From the NCBI RefSeq assembly GCF_902498195.1, contig NZ_CABVIY010000004.1, positions 496,001 to 560,000 on the forward strand: a stretch of 64,000 nucleotides of DNA, read 5' to 3'. The stretch's first letter is position 1, and the number at the start of each line of letters is the position of its first letter. The DNA is from Pseudomonas fluorescens. GTDB lineage: Bacteria > Pseudomonadota > Gammaproteobacteria > Pseudomonadales > Pseudomonadaceae. The notes beneath the pieces were generated by a model. It was not told where the DNA came from. It did no database searches and was given only the letters and a program-made list of their open reading frames with translations. A program made the translations under genes and the position numbers. Positions 1 to 8,006 of this stretch are shown piece after piece.

Positions 1-126
1 AGGGTTTGCCTGGGTTTTCGCCGCTGGGCGGTGGTCGTGGGAATGGGCAGGGCGAAAGGCACGTCCTGCGTGCATTAAGTTTAGTCCGCATGGGGTGCAC
101 TGTTACCCCAGTCGACGAGAGTCCTC

Positions 127-216
127 TGTGGGAGCGGGCTTGCTCGCGAAGGCGCAGTGTCAGTCGACATCTTCTGTGACTGACCCACCGCTTTCGCGAG
201 CAAGCCCGCTCCCACA
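127..216. repeat. REPIN (inverted REP pair)
   Basis: Two inverted copies of the GTGGGAGCGGGCTTGCTCGC repeat flank a short spacer, about 90 bp in all. It lies in the leader upstream of the formamidase-like gene. No gene is visible in positions 1-457 apart from this element and the operator that follows it. Confidence 0.9.
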
Positions 217-245
217 GGGGGATAGTGTTCAGCAGGCCTTTGTAT

Positions 246-322
246 GTATCTCACTGTATCCAGCCGGCTTCCCGATACAGTTCCCCTCAATTCACCGCCA
301 CTGCCGAACACAGACCAGATAC
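246..322 (+). promoter_or_regulatory. Composite operator/promoter of the formamidase-like gene
   Basis: GTATC (246-250), 5 bp, GTATC (256-260), 13 bp, GATAC (274-278), then 29 bp later ACACA (308-312), 5 bp, GATAC (318-322). The same arrangement occurs before the DUF692 gene and the DUF2790 gene. Direct repeats centred 10 bp apart are typical of OmpR-family response regulator sites, so the two-component system at 5.6-7.7 kb is the likely binder (inference). The first GATAC may serve as a -10 element, which would give a leader of about 170 nt. Confidence 0.6.
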
Positions 323-457
323 AAACCTGCGATGAACTGTTCAGGCTGTTTTGGCGCCGTTCAACCGTGACGGCCAAGACTTTTTCCCTGGCCGCCGCCA
401 CCGGCGACCGTTCGCTCCTGACTCTGTGCCGCGCCTGATGCGGTCAAGGGGACCACA

Positions 458-1792
458 ATGACAACGCTTGTTCCTGAATCCACGCTCGACACCACGCCGG
501 TCGATCGCCTGCGGGTCGATCACTACACCAATGGCATCATCGGCCCGAGCCAGCCGATGCTGGGCCCGCTGGCGGACGGCGGCACCCTGATCACCGGGAC
601 GCCGCCGGGCTGCTGGGGACCAATGATCACGCCGGCCTTTGAAGGCGGTCACGAGGTGACGCAACCGGTGTACGTCGCCGGCGCAGAGATCGGCGATGCG
701 GTGGCGATCAAGATCCAGAGCATGCGCGTGACGTCGCTGGCCACTTCGTCCGGGGTCATGTCCTTCGTCGAGGGGCGCTACAACGGCGACCCGTTCGTCG
801 CCAAGTTCTGTTCCAAGTGCGGCACCGAGCATCCGGCCAGCCACGTCGAAGGCATTGGCGAGGACGCGATCCGCTGCAACCACTGTGGCGCCGAGGTCAG
901 CGCGTTCCGCTTCAGCCACGGCTATGTGATCGTGTTCGACGCACAGAACCAGGTCAGCCTGACGGTCAACCAGGACATCGCCAATCAACTGGCCGGCAAG
1001 GCCTCCGAAATGTCGGCGCTGCCGGAATTCGCCGCCCAGCATTCGATCCTGTCCCTGGCACGCGCCGATATCCCGGGTGTTGCCGCGCACATGCGGCCGT
1101 TTCTCGGCAACATCGGCACCATGCCCTCGCGCGACTTGCCCGACTCGCACAACTGCGCCGACTTCGGCCAGTACCTGATCAACGCCCCGCACCGTTTCGG
1201 CATGACCCGCGAAGAGCTGCACGCAGCCAAGACCGACGGCCACATGGACACCAACTCGATCCGCGAAGGCTGCGTGTTGATCTGTCCGGTGAAAGTGCCG
1301 GGCGCCGGGGTGTACATGGGCGACATGCACGCCCAGCAGGGCAACGGCGAAATCGCCGGGCACGCCACCGATTGCTCCGGGGAAACCGAGGTCGTGGTGG
1401 AAGTGGTGAAAAACCTGACGCTGGAAGGCCCGATCCTCCTGCAAAACCTCGATGACCTGCCACCGATGGCCCGGCCAATGAACGCCGGACAGCGGGCCAA
1501 TGTCCGTGCGCTGGGCGAGCGTTGGGGCCAGCACGAGATCGAGCAGAGCGGCCCGATCACTTTCCTCGGCAGTGGCGAAAACCTCAACCTGGCGGTAGAG
1601 AACGGCTTGCAGCGTGCCGCCAATGCCACCGGCCTGCCGTATGACGAAGTGCTCAACCGCGCCACCATCACCGGTTCCATCGACATCAGCCGCCTGCCGG
1701 GCACCGTGCGCGTGACCTTCCTGTGCCCGATGCCGGTGCTGGACCGCATGGGCATCGGCCATCTGGTGCGCGAGAAATACGACCTGGCGTAA
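458..1792 (+). CDS. Acetamidase/formamidase family protein with inserted zinc-ribbon-like segment
   Basis: This 444-residue protein belongs to the FmdA/AmdA amidase family, whose known members hydrolyse formamide or acetamide to ammonia plus the acid. The family core is recognisable in the MGDMHAQQGNGEIAGHATDC stretch and in the C-terminal half. Residues 118-143 carry two Cys pairs (C118, C121, C140, C143) resembling a zinc ribbon, which is not a usual part of this fold as I know it. No signal peptide is visible, so it should be cytoplasmic. It is followed by the DUF692/DUF2063 pair, whose promoter has the same operator. The true substrate cannot be read from the sequence. Confidence 0.8.
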   Translation: MTTLVPESTLDTTPVDRLRVDHYTNGIIGPSQPMLGPLADGGTLITGTPPGCWGPMITPAFEGGHEVTQPVYVAGAEIGDAVAIKIQSMRVTSLATSSGVMSFVEGRYNGDPFVAKFCSKCGTEHPASHVEGIGEDAIRCNHCGAEVSAFRFSHGYVIVFDAQNQVSLTVNQDIANQLAGKASEMSALPEFAAQHSILSLARADIPGVAAHMRPFLGNIGTMPSRDLPDSHNCADFGQYLINAPHRFGMTREELHAAKTDGHMDTNSIREGCVLICPVKVPGAGVYMGDMHAQQGNGEIAGHATDCSGETEVVVEVVKNLTLEGPILLQNLDDLPPMARPMNAGQRANVRALGERWGQHEIEQSGPITFLGSGENLNLAVENGLQRAANATGLPYDEVLNRATITGSIDISRLPGTVRVTFLCPMPVLDRMGIGHLVREKYDLA

Positions 1793-1802
1793 TGCCTGAT
1801 CC

Positions 1803-1832
1803 GGGGTCTGTATCACAGTGTGTACAGACCCC
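1803..1832. terminator. 10-bp-stem hairpin after the formamidase-like gene
   Basis: GGGGTCTGTA (1803-1812) pairs perfectly with TACAGACCCC (1823-1832) around a 10-nt loop, starting 11 bp after the stop codon. There is no T-run, so termination is uncertain. The hairpin physically overlaps the first two boxes of the operator before the DUF692 gene. Confidence 0.45.
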
Positions 1833-1885
1833 GCGACGATACACGTCCTGCCGTTTTCCGTCGGCGCGCAACACAGAGCCGATAC
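1810..1885 (+). promoter_or_regulatory. Composite operator/promoter of the DUF692-DUF2063 operon
   Basis: GTATC (1810-1814), 5 bp, degenerate GTGTA (1820-1824), 13 bp, GATAC (1838-1842), then 28 bp, ACACA (1871-1875), 5 bp, GATAC (1881-1885). Spacings match those before the formamidase-like gene (29 bp) and the DUF2790 gene (27 bp) within 2 bp. This argues that the genes belong to one regulon. Confidence 0.6.
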
Positions 1886-1936
1886 ATCGCTTCGGTTAAC
1901 TGTGAGCACGTTCCGACAACCCCTGAGATCGACAAC

Positions 1937-2791
1937 ATGCAGACTCCCATCACCTACGCCAGGGCCAGCGCCGGGCTCGGCTTGCGTCGCGGTTTAATGA
2001 AGGACCTCCTGGCCGCCCCGGCCGGCCATTTCGATTTCCTGGAAGTGGCACCGGAAAACTGGATCGGCATCGGCGGCGCCCACGGCGCGGCGCTACGGAC
2101 CCTGGCCGAGCGCTATCCGTTGTCCTGCCACGGCTTGTCGCTGTCGCTGGGCGGGCCGTCGCCGCTGGATGTCGGGTTTCTGCAAGAGGTGCGGGTGTTC
2201 CTCGATCACTACAACGTGCCGCTGTACAGCGAGCACCTCAGTTATTGCAGCGATGACGGTCATCTCTACGACCTGTTGCCGTTGCCCTTTACCGAAGAGG
2301 CGGTGCATCACGTGGCCGCGCGCATTCGCCAGGCCCAGGACATTCTCGGCCGGCGCCTGGCGGTGGAGAACGTCTCCTACTACGCCGCGCCGCAACAGGA
2401 CATGGACGAGGTGACCTTCACCAATGCCGTGCTGCGCGAAGCCGATTGCGATCTGTTGCTGGACGTCAATAACGTGTACGTCAACTCGATCAACCATGGC
2501 TTCGATCCGCGTACCTTCCTGGCGGGCATCGATGCCAACCGGGTAGTGGCGATGCACATCGCCGGGCACTTCGATGAGTCCGATACCTTGAAGATCGACA
2601 CCCACGGCGCTTCGGTCAAACCGGCGGTGTGGTCGCTGCTCGCCCAGGCCTACGCCCGATTTGGCGCGCAACCGACCTTGCTGGAGCGGGATTTCAACTT
2701 TCCGCTGTTTTCCGAACTGGTCGCCGAGTTGCAGACCATCCGCCGCTTGCAGACCGAGGAGGTGAACCGTGGCCAAGCGCTCGTTGTTTGA
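1937..2791 (+). CDS. DUF692 family multinuclear non-haem iron oxidase (MNIO, BufB/TglH-like)
   Basis: A 284-residue TIM-barrel protein of the DUF692/MNIO family, whose characterised members (MbnB, TglH, BufB) use two or three irons to oxidise cysteines in ribosomally made peptides. Family motifs are intact: HGLSLSLGG, SEHLSY, VENVSYY, DVNNVYVNSINHG, HIAGH, DTHGASV and LERDFN supply the metal ligands. I chose the ATG at 1937 because it begins just before the conserved GLGLRRGL segment; an upstream in-frame ATG at 1820 would add residues unlike the family and overlap the operator. It overlaps the following DUF2063 gene. The usual DUF2282 precursor gene is absent from the window, so its peptide substrate is unknown. 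Confidence 0.85.
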   Translation: MQTPITYARASAGLGLRRGLMKDLLAAPAGHFDFLEVAPENWIGIGGAHGAALRTLAERYPLSCHGLSLSLGGPSPLDVGFLQEVRVFLDHYNVPLYSEHLSYCSDDGHLYDLLPLPFTEEAVHHVAARIRQAQDILGRRLAVENVSYYAAPQQDMDEVTFTNAVLREADCDLLLDVNNVYVNSINHGFDPRTFLAGIDANRVVAMHIAGHFDESDTLKIDTHGASVKPAVWSLLAQAYARFGAQPTLLERDFNFPLFSELVAELQTIRRLQTEEVNRGQALVV

Positions 2792-3527
2792 TCAGCAAAG
2801 CAGCATGGGCCTGTACCTGCGCGATCCCGAGCACTGCGCACCGCCGCCGGAAATGGACCCCAAGCGTGCCCGGGTCTATCGCGACCTGGTGTTCGCCAAC
2901 CTGTCGTCGTTGATCAGCGGCACCTTCCCGGTGCTGGTGCAGATTCTCGGTGACAGTCAGTGGCGGGCGCTGGTGCGGATTTTCCTGCGTGACTACCGCG
3001 CCCACACCCCGAAATTCGGTGAAATCGCCGAGGAATTCGTCGAGTTCCTTACCTCTGAACCCCCGGCGCTGGCCGATGGCACGTGGCCGCCGTTCATGGT
3101 CGAGCTGGCGCACTACGAATGGGTGGAAATGGCCCTGCAACAATCCGAAGCCGAGCCGTTGTCACCCGGTGATGCCGACCTGTTGCCGGAGCGTCCGTTG
3201 CAGGTTTCGCCGCTGGCCTGGCCGCTGGCGTATGCCTGGCCGGTGCAATCGGTGGGGCCGGATTATCAGCCCGCTACAGTGCCGGCCGAACCAACGCTGC
3301 TGCTGGTGCGCCGCGCAGACGACTGGAGTGTGAAGTTTTCCGCCTTGACCCCGTTGGCCTGGCGCTTGTTGCAGCGTATCGATGAGTTCCCTGAATTGAG
3401 TGGGCGAGCACAGTTGCAAGCGTTGGCGGTTGAGGCAGGGCAGGGCGGATCGCAGGAGTTCTTTGATAGCGGCCTGGCGTTGTTGCGGCAACTACACGAG
3501 GAGGAGGTGGTGGGCGTAATCAGCTGA
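2769..3527 (+). CDS. DUF2063 (BufC-like) partner of the DUF692 enzyme
   Basis: This 252-residue protein carries the N-terminal DUF2063 region (roughly residues 5-95, with VYRDLVFANLSSLISGTFPV) and a poorly conserved C-terminal part. In methanobactin and bufferin systems the DUF2063 or analogous protein partners the MNIO enzyme and helps present the peptide. The GTG start at 2769 lies 23 bp inside the DUF692 gene behind a strong GAGGAGGTG ribosome site, so translation is coupled. No DoxX-like membrane gene follows, unlike canonical buf operons; a REPIN and a chemoreceptor come next. Confidence 0.8.
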   Translation: MAKRSLFDQQSSMGLYLRDPEHCAPPPEMDPKRARVYRDLVFANLSSLISGTFPVLVQILGDSQWRALVRIFLRDYRAHTPKFGEIAEEFVEFLTSEPPALADGTWPPFMVELAHYEWVEMALQQSEAEPLSPGDADLLPERPLQVSPLAWPLAYAWPVQSVGPDYQPATVPAEPTLLLVRRADDWSVKFSALTPLAWRLLQRIDEFPELSGRAQLQALAVEAGQGGSQEFFDSGLALLRQLHEEEVVGVIS

Positions 3528-3541
3528 GGTGACGCATTTCC

Positions 3542-3631
3542 TGTGGGAGCGGGCTTGCTCGCGAAGGCGGACTGTCAGTCGACATCTATAGCGACTGGCA
3601 GGACCTCTTCGCGAGCAAGCCCGCTCCCACA
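3542..3631. repeat. REPIN
   Basis: Inverted REP pair with GTGGGAGCGGGCTTGCTCGC arms, 15 bp after the DUF2063 stop codon. The rest of the 3528-3876 gap holds only the chemoreceptor leader. Confidence 0.9.
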
Positions 3632-3674
3632 GTAAAGCTGGGGTGAGGCAAGAAATAATGCACGCCCGTACCAT

Positions 3675-3694
3675 GTGTTTCACTCGGGAAACAC
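3675..3694. promoter_or_regulatory. Palindrome GTGTTTC-N6-GAAACAC upstream of the chemoreceptor
   Basis: Perfect 7-bp inverted arms with a 6-bp centre, about 180 bp before the chemoreceptor start. It could bind a dimeric regulator. The chemoreceptor lacks the full GTATC composite operator found at its neighbours; only a lone GATAC at 3751-3755 is present. Confidence 0.35.
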
Positions 3695-3876
3695 TCGTAA
3701 CCCGTTGAAATTTATTTGCTCGATCCCCGCAAAAAACCTCAAGCCCGGCCGATACAACTCTCAGGCGCGCACACACCGGCTACAGCAGTGGCGCCAGGCT
3801 GAAAGGGGGCATCAATACCCGCCGTTCAGTGATCACGGCAAGGATGCTCGTCGCCCTTTCACCCGAGAATCCTCCT

Positions 3877-5502
3877 ATGTCCCTGCGTAACCTGAATATC
3901 GCGCCCCGTGCCTTTCTGGGGTTTGCCTTCATTGCCTTGCTGGTCATCGTGCTGGGTGTGTTTGCGGTCAACCGCATGTCGATCATCCGCCAGTCGTCGA
4001 TCGACATGGGCAGCACCCAACTGCCCAGCGTGGGTTACCTGGGCAATATCACCGAAAACATTTTGCGTATGCGCATTCTGTCGTTCCGCATCCTGGTCAA
4101 CCGCGAGCCGGGCAGTTTGCAGGAAGCCCAGACCCGTATCGGCGTGCTGACCGACAATGCGCGCAAAGCCCAGGCCAGCTACGCCGAGTTGCCGGCGGGC
4201 CCGGATGAAGCGGCGCTGTACAAGGCGTTCAGCGCGACCCTGGACAACTACATGCAGGCCCAACGCGAAATGTTGGACTTGTCGCGCCAGAACAAAGTGG
4301 ACGAGATGCGCACCCTGATCAACACCCGGATCAAGGACGGCACCGACCAGATGGGCGAGCAGCTGAGCCGTCTGGTGAAGTACAACACCGACGGCGCCAA
4401 GGCCGCCGGGGTGATCGCCGAAAACAATTACAACGCCGCCGTGAACGGAATCATTGCGGTGTCCGTGGTGGCAGCCTTGATGACTGTGCTGTTGGCCTGG
4501 CTGCTGACGCGCAGCATCGTCACGCCGTTGAGCCGTGCGGTGCAGGCCGCCGAAACCATCGCCGGCGGTAACCTGACTAAAACCATCGAGGTCGACGGCA
4601 AGGACGAACCGGCACGCTTGCTCGGCGCCTTGTCCACCATGCAGGCCAGCCTGCGGCAAACCATCGAACAGATCGCCGGCTCCGCCACGCAACTGGGCGC
4701 CGCTGCCGAAGAACTCAGCACCGTGACCCAGGACGCGTCCCGCGGCCTGCAACAGCAGAACAATGAAATCGAACAGGCGGCCACCGCCGTCAACCAAATG
4801 ACCGCCGCCGTGGAAGAAGTGGCGCGCAACGCGGTGTCGACCTCCGAAGCCTCCAGCCAGTCGACACAGGCCGCCCGTGAGGGACGCGACCGCGTGGTGG
4901 AAACCGTCGGCGCGATCCAGACCATGACCCACGATGTGCACAACACCTCGTTGATGATCGAAGGCCTGGCGGCCCAGGGCCGCGACATCGGCAAGGTGCT
5001 GGACGTGATCCGCGCCATCGCCGAGCAGACCAACCTGCTGGCGCTGAACGCCGCCATCGAAGCGGCCCGTGCCGGTGAAGCCGGACGGGGTTTCGCGGTG
5101 GTGGCGGACGAGGTGCGGGCGCTGGCCCATCGCACGGCGCAATCGACCCAGGAAATCGAGAAGATGGTCGCCGGCATTCAGAACGGTACCGGTGAAGCGG
5201 TCGCGTCGATGCAGCAAAGCAACCAGCGCACCCAGGACACCTTGGAGATGGCCCGGGCCGCCGGTGTGGCGCTGGAGCAGATCACCCAGTCGATCCACCT
5301 GATCAACGAACGCAACCTGGTGATCGCCAGTGCCTCGGAAGAGCAGGCCCAGGTGTCCCGTGAAGTCGACCGCAACCTGGTGAACATTCGCGATCTCGCC
5401 ACCCAGTCCGCCGCCGGTGCCAACCAGACCAGCGTGGCCACCCATGATCTGTCGCGCCTGGCGGTGGACTTGAACGGGTTGGTGGCGCGGTTCGTTATCT
5501 GA
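3877..5502 (+). CDS. Methyl-accepting chemotaxis protein
   Basis: A 541-residue transmembrane chemoreceptor. It has an N-terminal membrane segment (about residues 12-32), a periplasmic four-helix-type sensor region to about residue 190, a second membrane segment, a HAMP domain, and a cytoplasmic signalling domain with the conserved hairpin tip EQTNLLALNAAIEAARAGEA that contacts CheA/CheW. There is no C-terminal CheR-binding pentapeptide. The start at MSLRNLNIAPR was preferred to an upstream ATG at 3829 because it places the first helix correctly. It sits between the DUF692 operon and the two-component system; the ligand is unknown. Confidence 0.9.
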   Translation: MSLRNLNIAPRAFLGFAFIALLVIVLGVFAVNRMSIIRQSSIDMGSTQLPSVGYLGNITENILRMRILSFRILVNREPGSLQEAQTRIGVLTDNARKAQASYAELPAGPDEAALYKAFSATLDNYMQAQREMLDLSRQNKVDEMRTLINTRIKDGTDQMGEQLSRLVKYNTDGAKAAGVIAENNYNAAVNGIIAVSVVAALMTVLLAWLLTRSIVTPLSRAVQAAETIAGGNLTKTIEVDGKDEPARLLGALSTMQASLRQTIEQIAGSATQLGAAAEELSTVTQDASRGLQQQNNEIEQAATAVNQMTAAVEEVARNAVSTSEASSQSTQAAREGRDRVVETVGAIQTMTHDVHNTSLMIEGLAAQGRDIGKVLDVIRAIAEQTNLLALNAAIEAARAGEAGRGFAVVADEVRALAHRTAQSTQEIEKMVAGIQNGTGEAVASMQQSNQRTQDTLEMARAAGVALEQITQSIHLINERNLVIASASEEQAQVSREVDRNLVNIRDLATQSAAGANQTSVATHDLSRLAVDLNGLVARFVI

Positions 5503-5535
5503 CGGTGAAGGGTTGGCCCAAACACCACAGCCCCT

Positions 5536-5625
5536 TGTGGGAGCGGGCTTGCTCGCGAAAGCGGTGTGCCAGTCACTGTTTGTATCGACTGATACTCCGT
5601 TTTCGCGAGCAAGCCCGCTCCCACA
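5536..5625. repeat. REPIN
   Basis: Inverted REP pair between the convergent chemoreceptor and sensor kinase genes. Confidence 0.9.
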
Positions 5626-5652
5626 GGTTGCGTCAGCGGCGATGAAGATGTG

Positions 5653-6963
5653 TTAACCCCGCAGCTTGAGCTCTGCGCACAACCCGCCACCCTCACGGTT
5701 ACTCAACGTCAACGATCCCCCGATCGCCAACGCCAGCTGCTGCGCAATCGCCAGGCCCAGGCCGGTGCCGCCGGTGCTGCGGTTGCGCGAGTTTTCCACG
5801 CGGTAGAACGGCTCCATGACCTGCGCCAGCTCGGCTTCGGCGATGCCCGGGCCTCGGTCCATGACTTTCACCGAGACGCTGCCGTCAGCCTTTTTCTCTA
5901 CCTGCAATTCGGCGGCCCCGGCGAACTTCAGGGCGTTGTCCGTCAGGTTGACCAGCACCCGCCGCAAGGCGTGGGGGCGGGTGTCGATAACGGTGGCGCT
6001 TTTGCCGCTCAGCTGCACTTGCTTGCCCACGTCCTGATAGTCGAACACCAGGCTGTCGAGGAACGAATCCAGGTCGGTGCGGCGACTTTCTTCGGTAGCG
6101 CCATGCACGCTGCGGGCATAGGCCACGCCTTCGCGCACCAGGTGTTCCATCTCGCTCAGGTCGTTCCAGAGCTTGTCCTTCTCCAGGCAGTCGTCCATGA
6201 ATTCGGCGCGCAGTTTCATCCGGGTGATGGGCGTTTGCAGGTCGTGGGAAATCGCCGCCAGCAATTGCATGCGCTCCTTGAGGTAGGCCGCGATGCGCGC
6301 CTGCATGGCGTTGAAGGCCCGGGCCGCGTGGGCCACTTCGGTGGGGCCTTTTTCGTCCAGCAGCACCGGGTGGGTGTTGGGGTCGAGGGTGTCCACGGCC
6401 TCGGCGAGACGGCTGAGAGGGCGGATGGCGATCCGCACCGCCAGCCAGGTGCAGGCCAGCATCAGGGCCAGTTGCCCGAGCAGGACGATGGGCAGCCAGG
6501 GCGACAGCGGCACCATGGACGGGCGCACGTCGATGGTCAGCGGGCTGCCATCCGACAGCTTCAGGTGCACCTGGAAGTGTTTCCTCGGGCCCGGAATATC
6601 GGTGAAGGTCATCGGATAATCCTTGCCGATGGCGTCCTTGATCGAGGCCATCGCGATCGGCGCATCGGGCATGTCCATGCCCATGACGTTGCCTGGCGAG
6701 CCCTCGTCGAGCAAGTAGCGATAATTGCGCCGTTCCAGTTGTTGCAGCCAGCTGGCCCGCTCGTCGACCGGCAGGCGGTCAAGGATGGCGATGGAGGTCG
6801 AGACGTCGGTTTCCAGGTTGCCCAGCATGGTGTTTTTCGCGCTTTCGTAGCGCTCGTAGTACTGCGCGCCGAAAGACAGCGCCTGGGCGAGGATCAGGCC
6901 GATCAGGAAAATCAGCGACAACCGCGAAGCCAGGGTGCGGGGCCATCGCATCGAGACGTTCAT
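5653..6963 (-). CDS. Sensor histidine kinase (EnvZ-type)
   Basis: 436 residues. Membrane helices lie at about 12-32 and 157-178 and enclose a periplasmic sensor of about 125 residues, followed by HAMP. The phosphoacceptor H240 is in AAISHDLQTPITRMK, and the ATPase domain has LVNLTDNALKFA, DRGPGIAEAEL and GGTGLGLAIAQQL. It overlaps the response regulator gene by 4 bp (ATGA), so the two form one transcription unit read away from the DUF2790 gene. The signal is not evident; the genes sharing the operator suggest an envelope, metal or formamide-related cue, which is inference. Confidence 0.93.
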   Translation of the reverse strand: MNVSMRWPRTLASRLSLIFLIGLILAQALSFGAQYYERYESAKNTMLGNLETDVSTSIAILDRLPVDERASWLQQLERRNYRYLLDEGSPGNVMGMDMPDAPIAMASIKDAIGKDYPMTFTDIPGPRKHFQVHLKLSDGSPLTIDVRPSMVPLSPWLPIVLLGQLALMLACTWLAVRIAIRPLSRLAEAVDTLDPNTHPVLLDEKGPTEVAHAARAFNAMQARIAAYLKERMQLLAAISHDLQTPITRMKLRAEFMDDCLEKDKLWNDLSEMEHLVREGVAYARSVHGATEESRRTDLDSFLDSLVFDYQDVGKQVQLSGKSATVIDTRPHALRRVLVNLTDNALKFAGAAELQVEKKADGSVSVKVMDRGPGIAEAELAQVMEPFYRVENSRNRSTGGTGLGLAIAQQLALAIGGSLTLSNREGGGLCAELKLRG

Positions 6964-7700
6964 GCTGGCGCCCCCATGATTTCCACCGGCAGGGAAAACA
7001 CATAGCCCTCGCTGCGCACGGTCTTGATGTAGGCCGGTTCGCGGGCATCGTCCAGCAGGCGCTGGCGCAGGCGGCTCACCAGCAGGTCGATGGAACGGTC
7101 GAACAGGTCGGCGTCGCGGCCCTGGGTCAGGTTGAGCAGCTGGTCGCGATTGAGCACCCGCTGCGGATGGTCGAGGAACACCCGCAGCAAGCGGTATTCG
7201 GCGCCACTGAGGGCGACCATGGTGCCGTCGTCGTCGAGCAGGTGCCGGGCCGAGGTGTCCAGGCGCCAGCGCCCGAAAGCCAGCAGGCGACTGGTTTCGG
7301 TCACCACCAGGTTCGGTGGCAGCATCCGCGTGCGGCGCAGCACGGCATTGATCCGGGCCAGCAGTTCCCGGGCGGCGAACGGCTTGACCAGGTAGTCGTC
7401 GGCGCCCATTTCCAGGCCGATGATGCGGTCGGTTTCATCGTTGCGGGCGGTGAGCATCAGGATCGGCGTGGCCTTGTGTTTGCCGGCGCGCAGTTCGCGG
7501 CAGAGCATCAGGCCGTCGTCGCCCGGCATCATGATGTCCATCACGATCAGGTCCACCGGGGTGGATTCGAGGAAGGTACGCATCTGCCGGCCATCGGCCA
7601 CGACCGTGGTGCGCAAGCCGTTCTTCTTCAGATAGTTGCCGACCAGTTCCCGGATCTCGCGGTCATCGTCAACGATGAGAATGTGATCGACGTGTTCCAT
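6960..7700 (-). CDS. OmpR-family response regulator
   Basis: 246 residues with a receiver domain (acidic cluster D11-D13, phosphorylation site D55 in VMDIMMPG, K106 in LVKPF) and a C-terminal winged helix (about residues 140-238) ending in VRSEGYVFSLP. It should be phosphorylated by the overlapping histidine kinase gene product. It is divergent from the DUF2790 gene, and the shared intergenic region carries two full GTATC-N5-GTATC-N13-GATAC type motifs, making this protein the best candidate to bind them and the sites at 246 and 1810. Direct repeats about 10 bp apart fit OmpR-family tandem binding. Confidence 0.93.
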   Translation of the reverse strand: MEHVDHILIVDDDREIRELVGNYLKKNGLRTTVVADGRQMRTFLESTPVDLIVMDIMMPGDDGLMLCRELRAGKHKATPILMLTARNDETDRIIGLEMGADDYLVKPFAARELLARINAVLRRTRMLPPNLVVTETSRLLAFGRWRLDTSARHLLDDDGTMVALSGAEYRLLRVFLDHPQRVLNRDQLLNLTQGRDADLFDRSIDLLVSRLRQRLLDDAREPAYIKTVRSEGYVFSLPVEIMGAPA

Positions 7701-7772
7701 GGGGACTTGCCTCTATCAGTGGGGGATGTCGCACAGTCTATCGAGCCTTGGCTGACTCGCCCGCAGGCGTTT

Positions 7773-7915
7773 GTATTGCAGTGTATCTGGCTTGCCCAAG
7801 GATACACACGGACTAAAAAAAGCCGTTTTTGCGCCGGTTTGTATCGCTCTGTATCCCGGCCCGGTTCTGATACTTACCGATTTACACGCGCCTTTTCCCG
7901 ACACATGCGGGATAC
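7773..7915 (+). promoter_or_regulatory. Double composite operator between the two-component system and the DUF2790 gene
   Basis: Site A: GTATT (7773-7777), 5 bp, GTATC (7783-7787), 13 bp, GATAC (7801-7805). Site B: GTATC (7841-7845), 5 bp, GTATC (7851-7855), 13 bp, GATAC (7869-7873), then 27 bp, ACACA (7901-7905), 5 bp, GATAC (7911-7915). Both are oriented towards the DUF2790 gene. The 7701-8006 gap holds no gene. Confidence 0.6.
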
Positions 7916-8006
7916 CTCGCCCGCTTTAAATAGGTTCCATCGAGGCAAACCCAAACCGCCTCGGCCCAACTCACGAACTACCTATTGAAGCCTTGAGGAA
8001 TCCGCC

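Noticed and set aside
341..1909. Long open frame on the minus strand opposite the formamidase-like gene.
   Set aside because: It is a shadow frame in GC-rich DNA; the plus strand gene has clear family motifs.
3751..3785. GATAC and ACACA boxes before the chemoreceptor gene resembling the composite operator.
   Set aside because: Only a lone GATAC and an ACACA 15 bp later are present; both GTATC boxes are missing and the spacing does not match the 27-29 bp rule.
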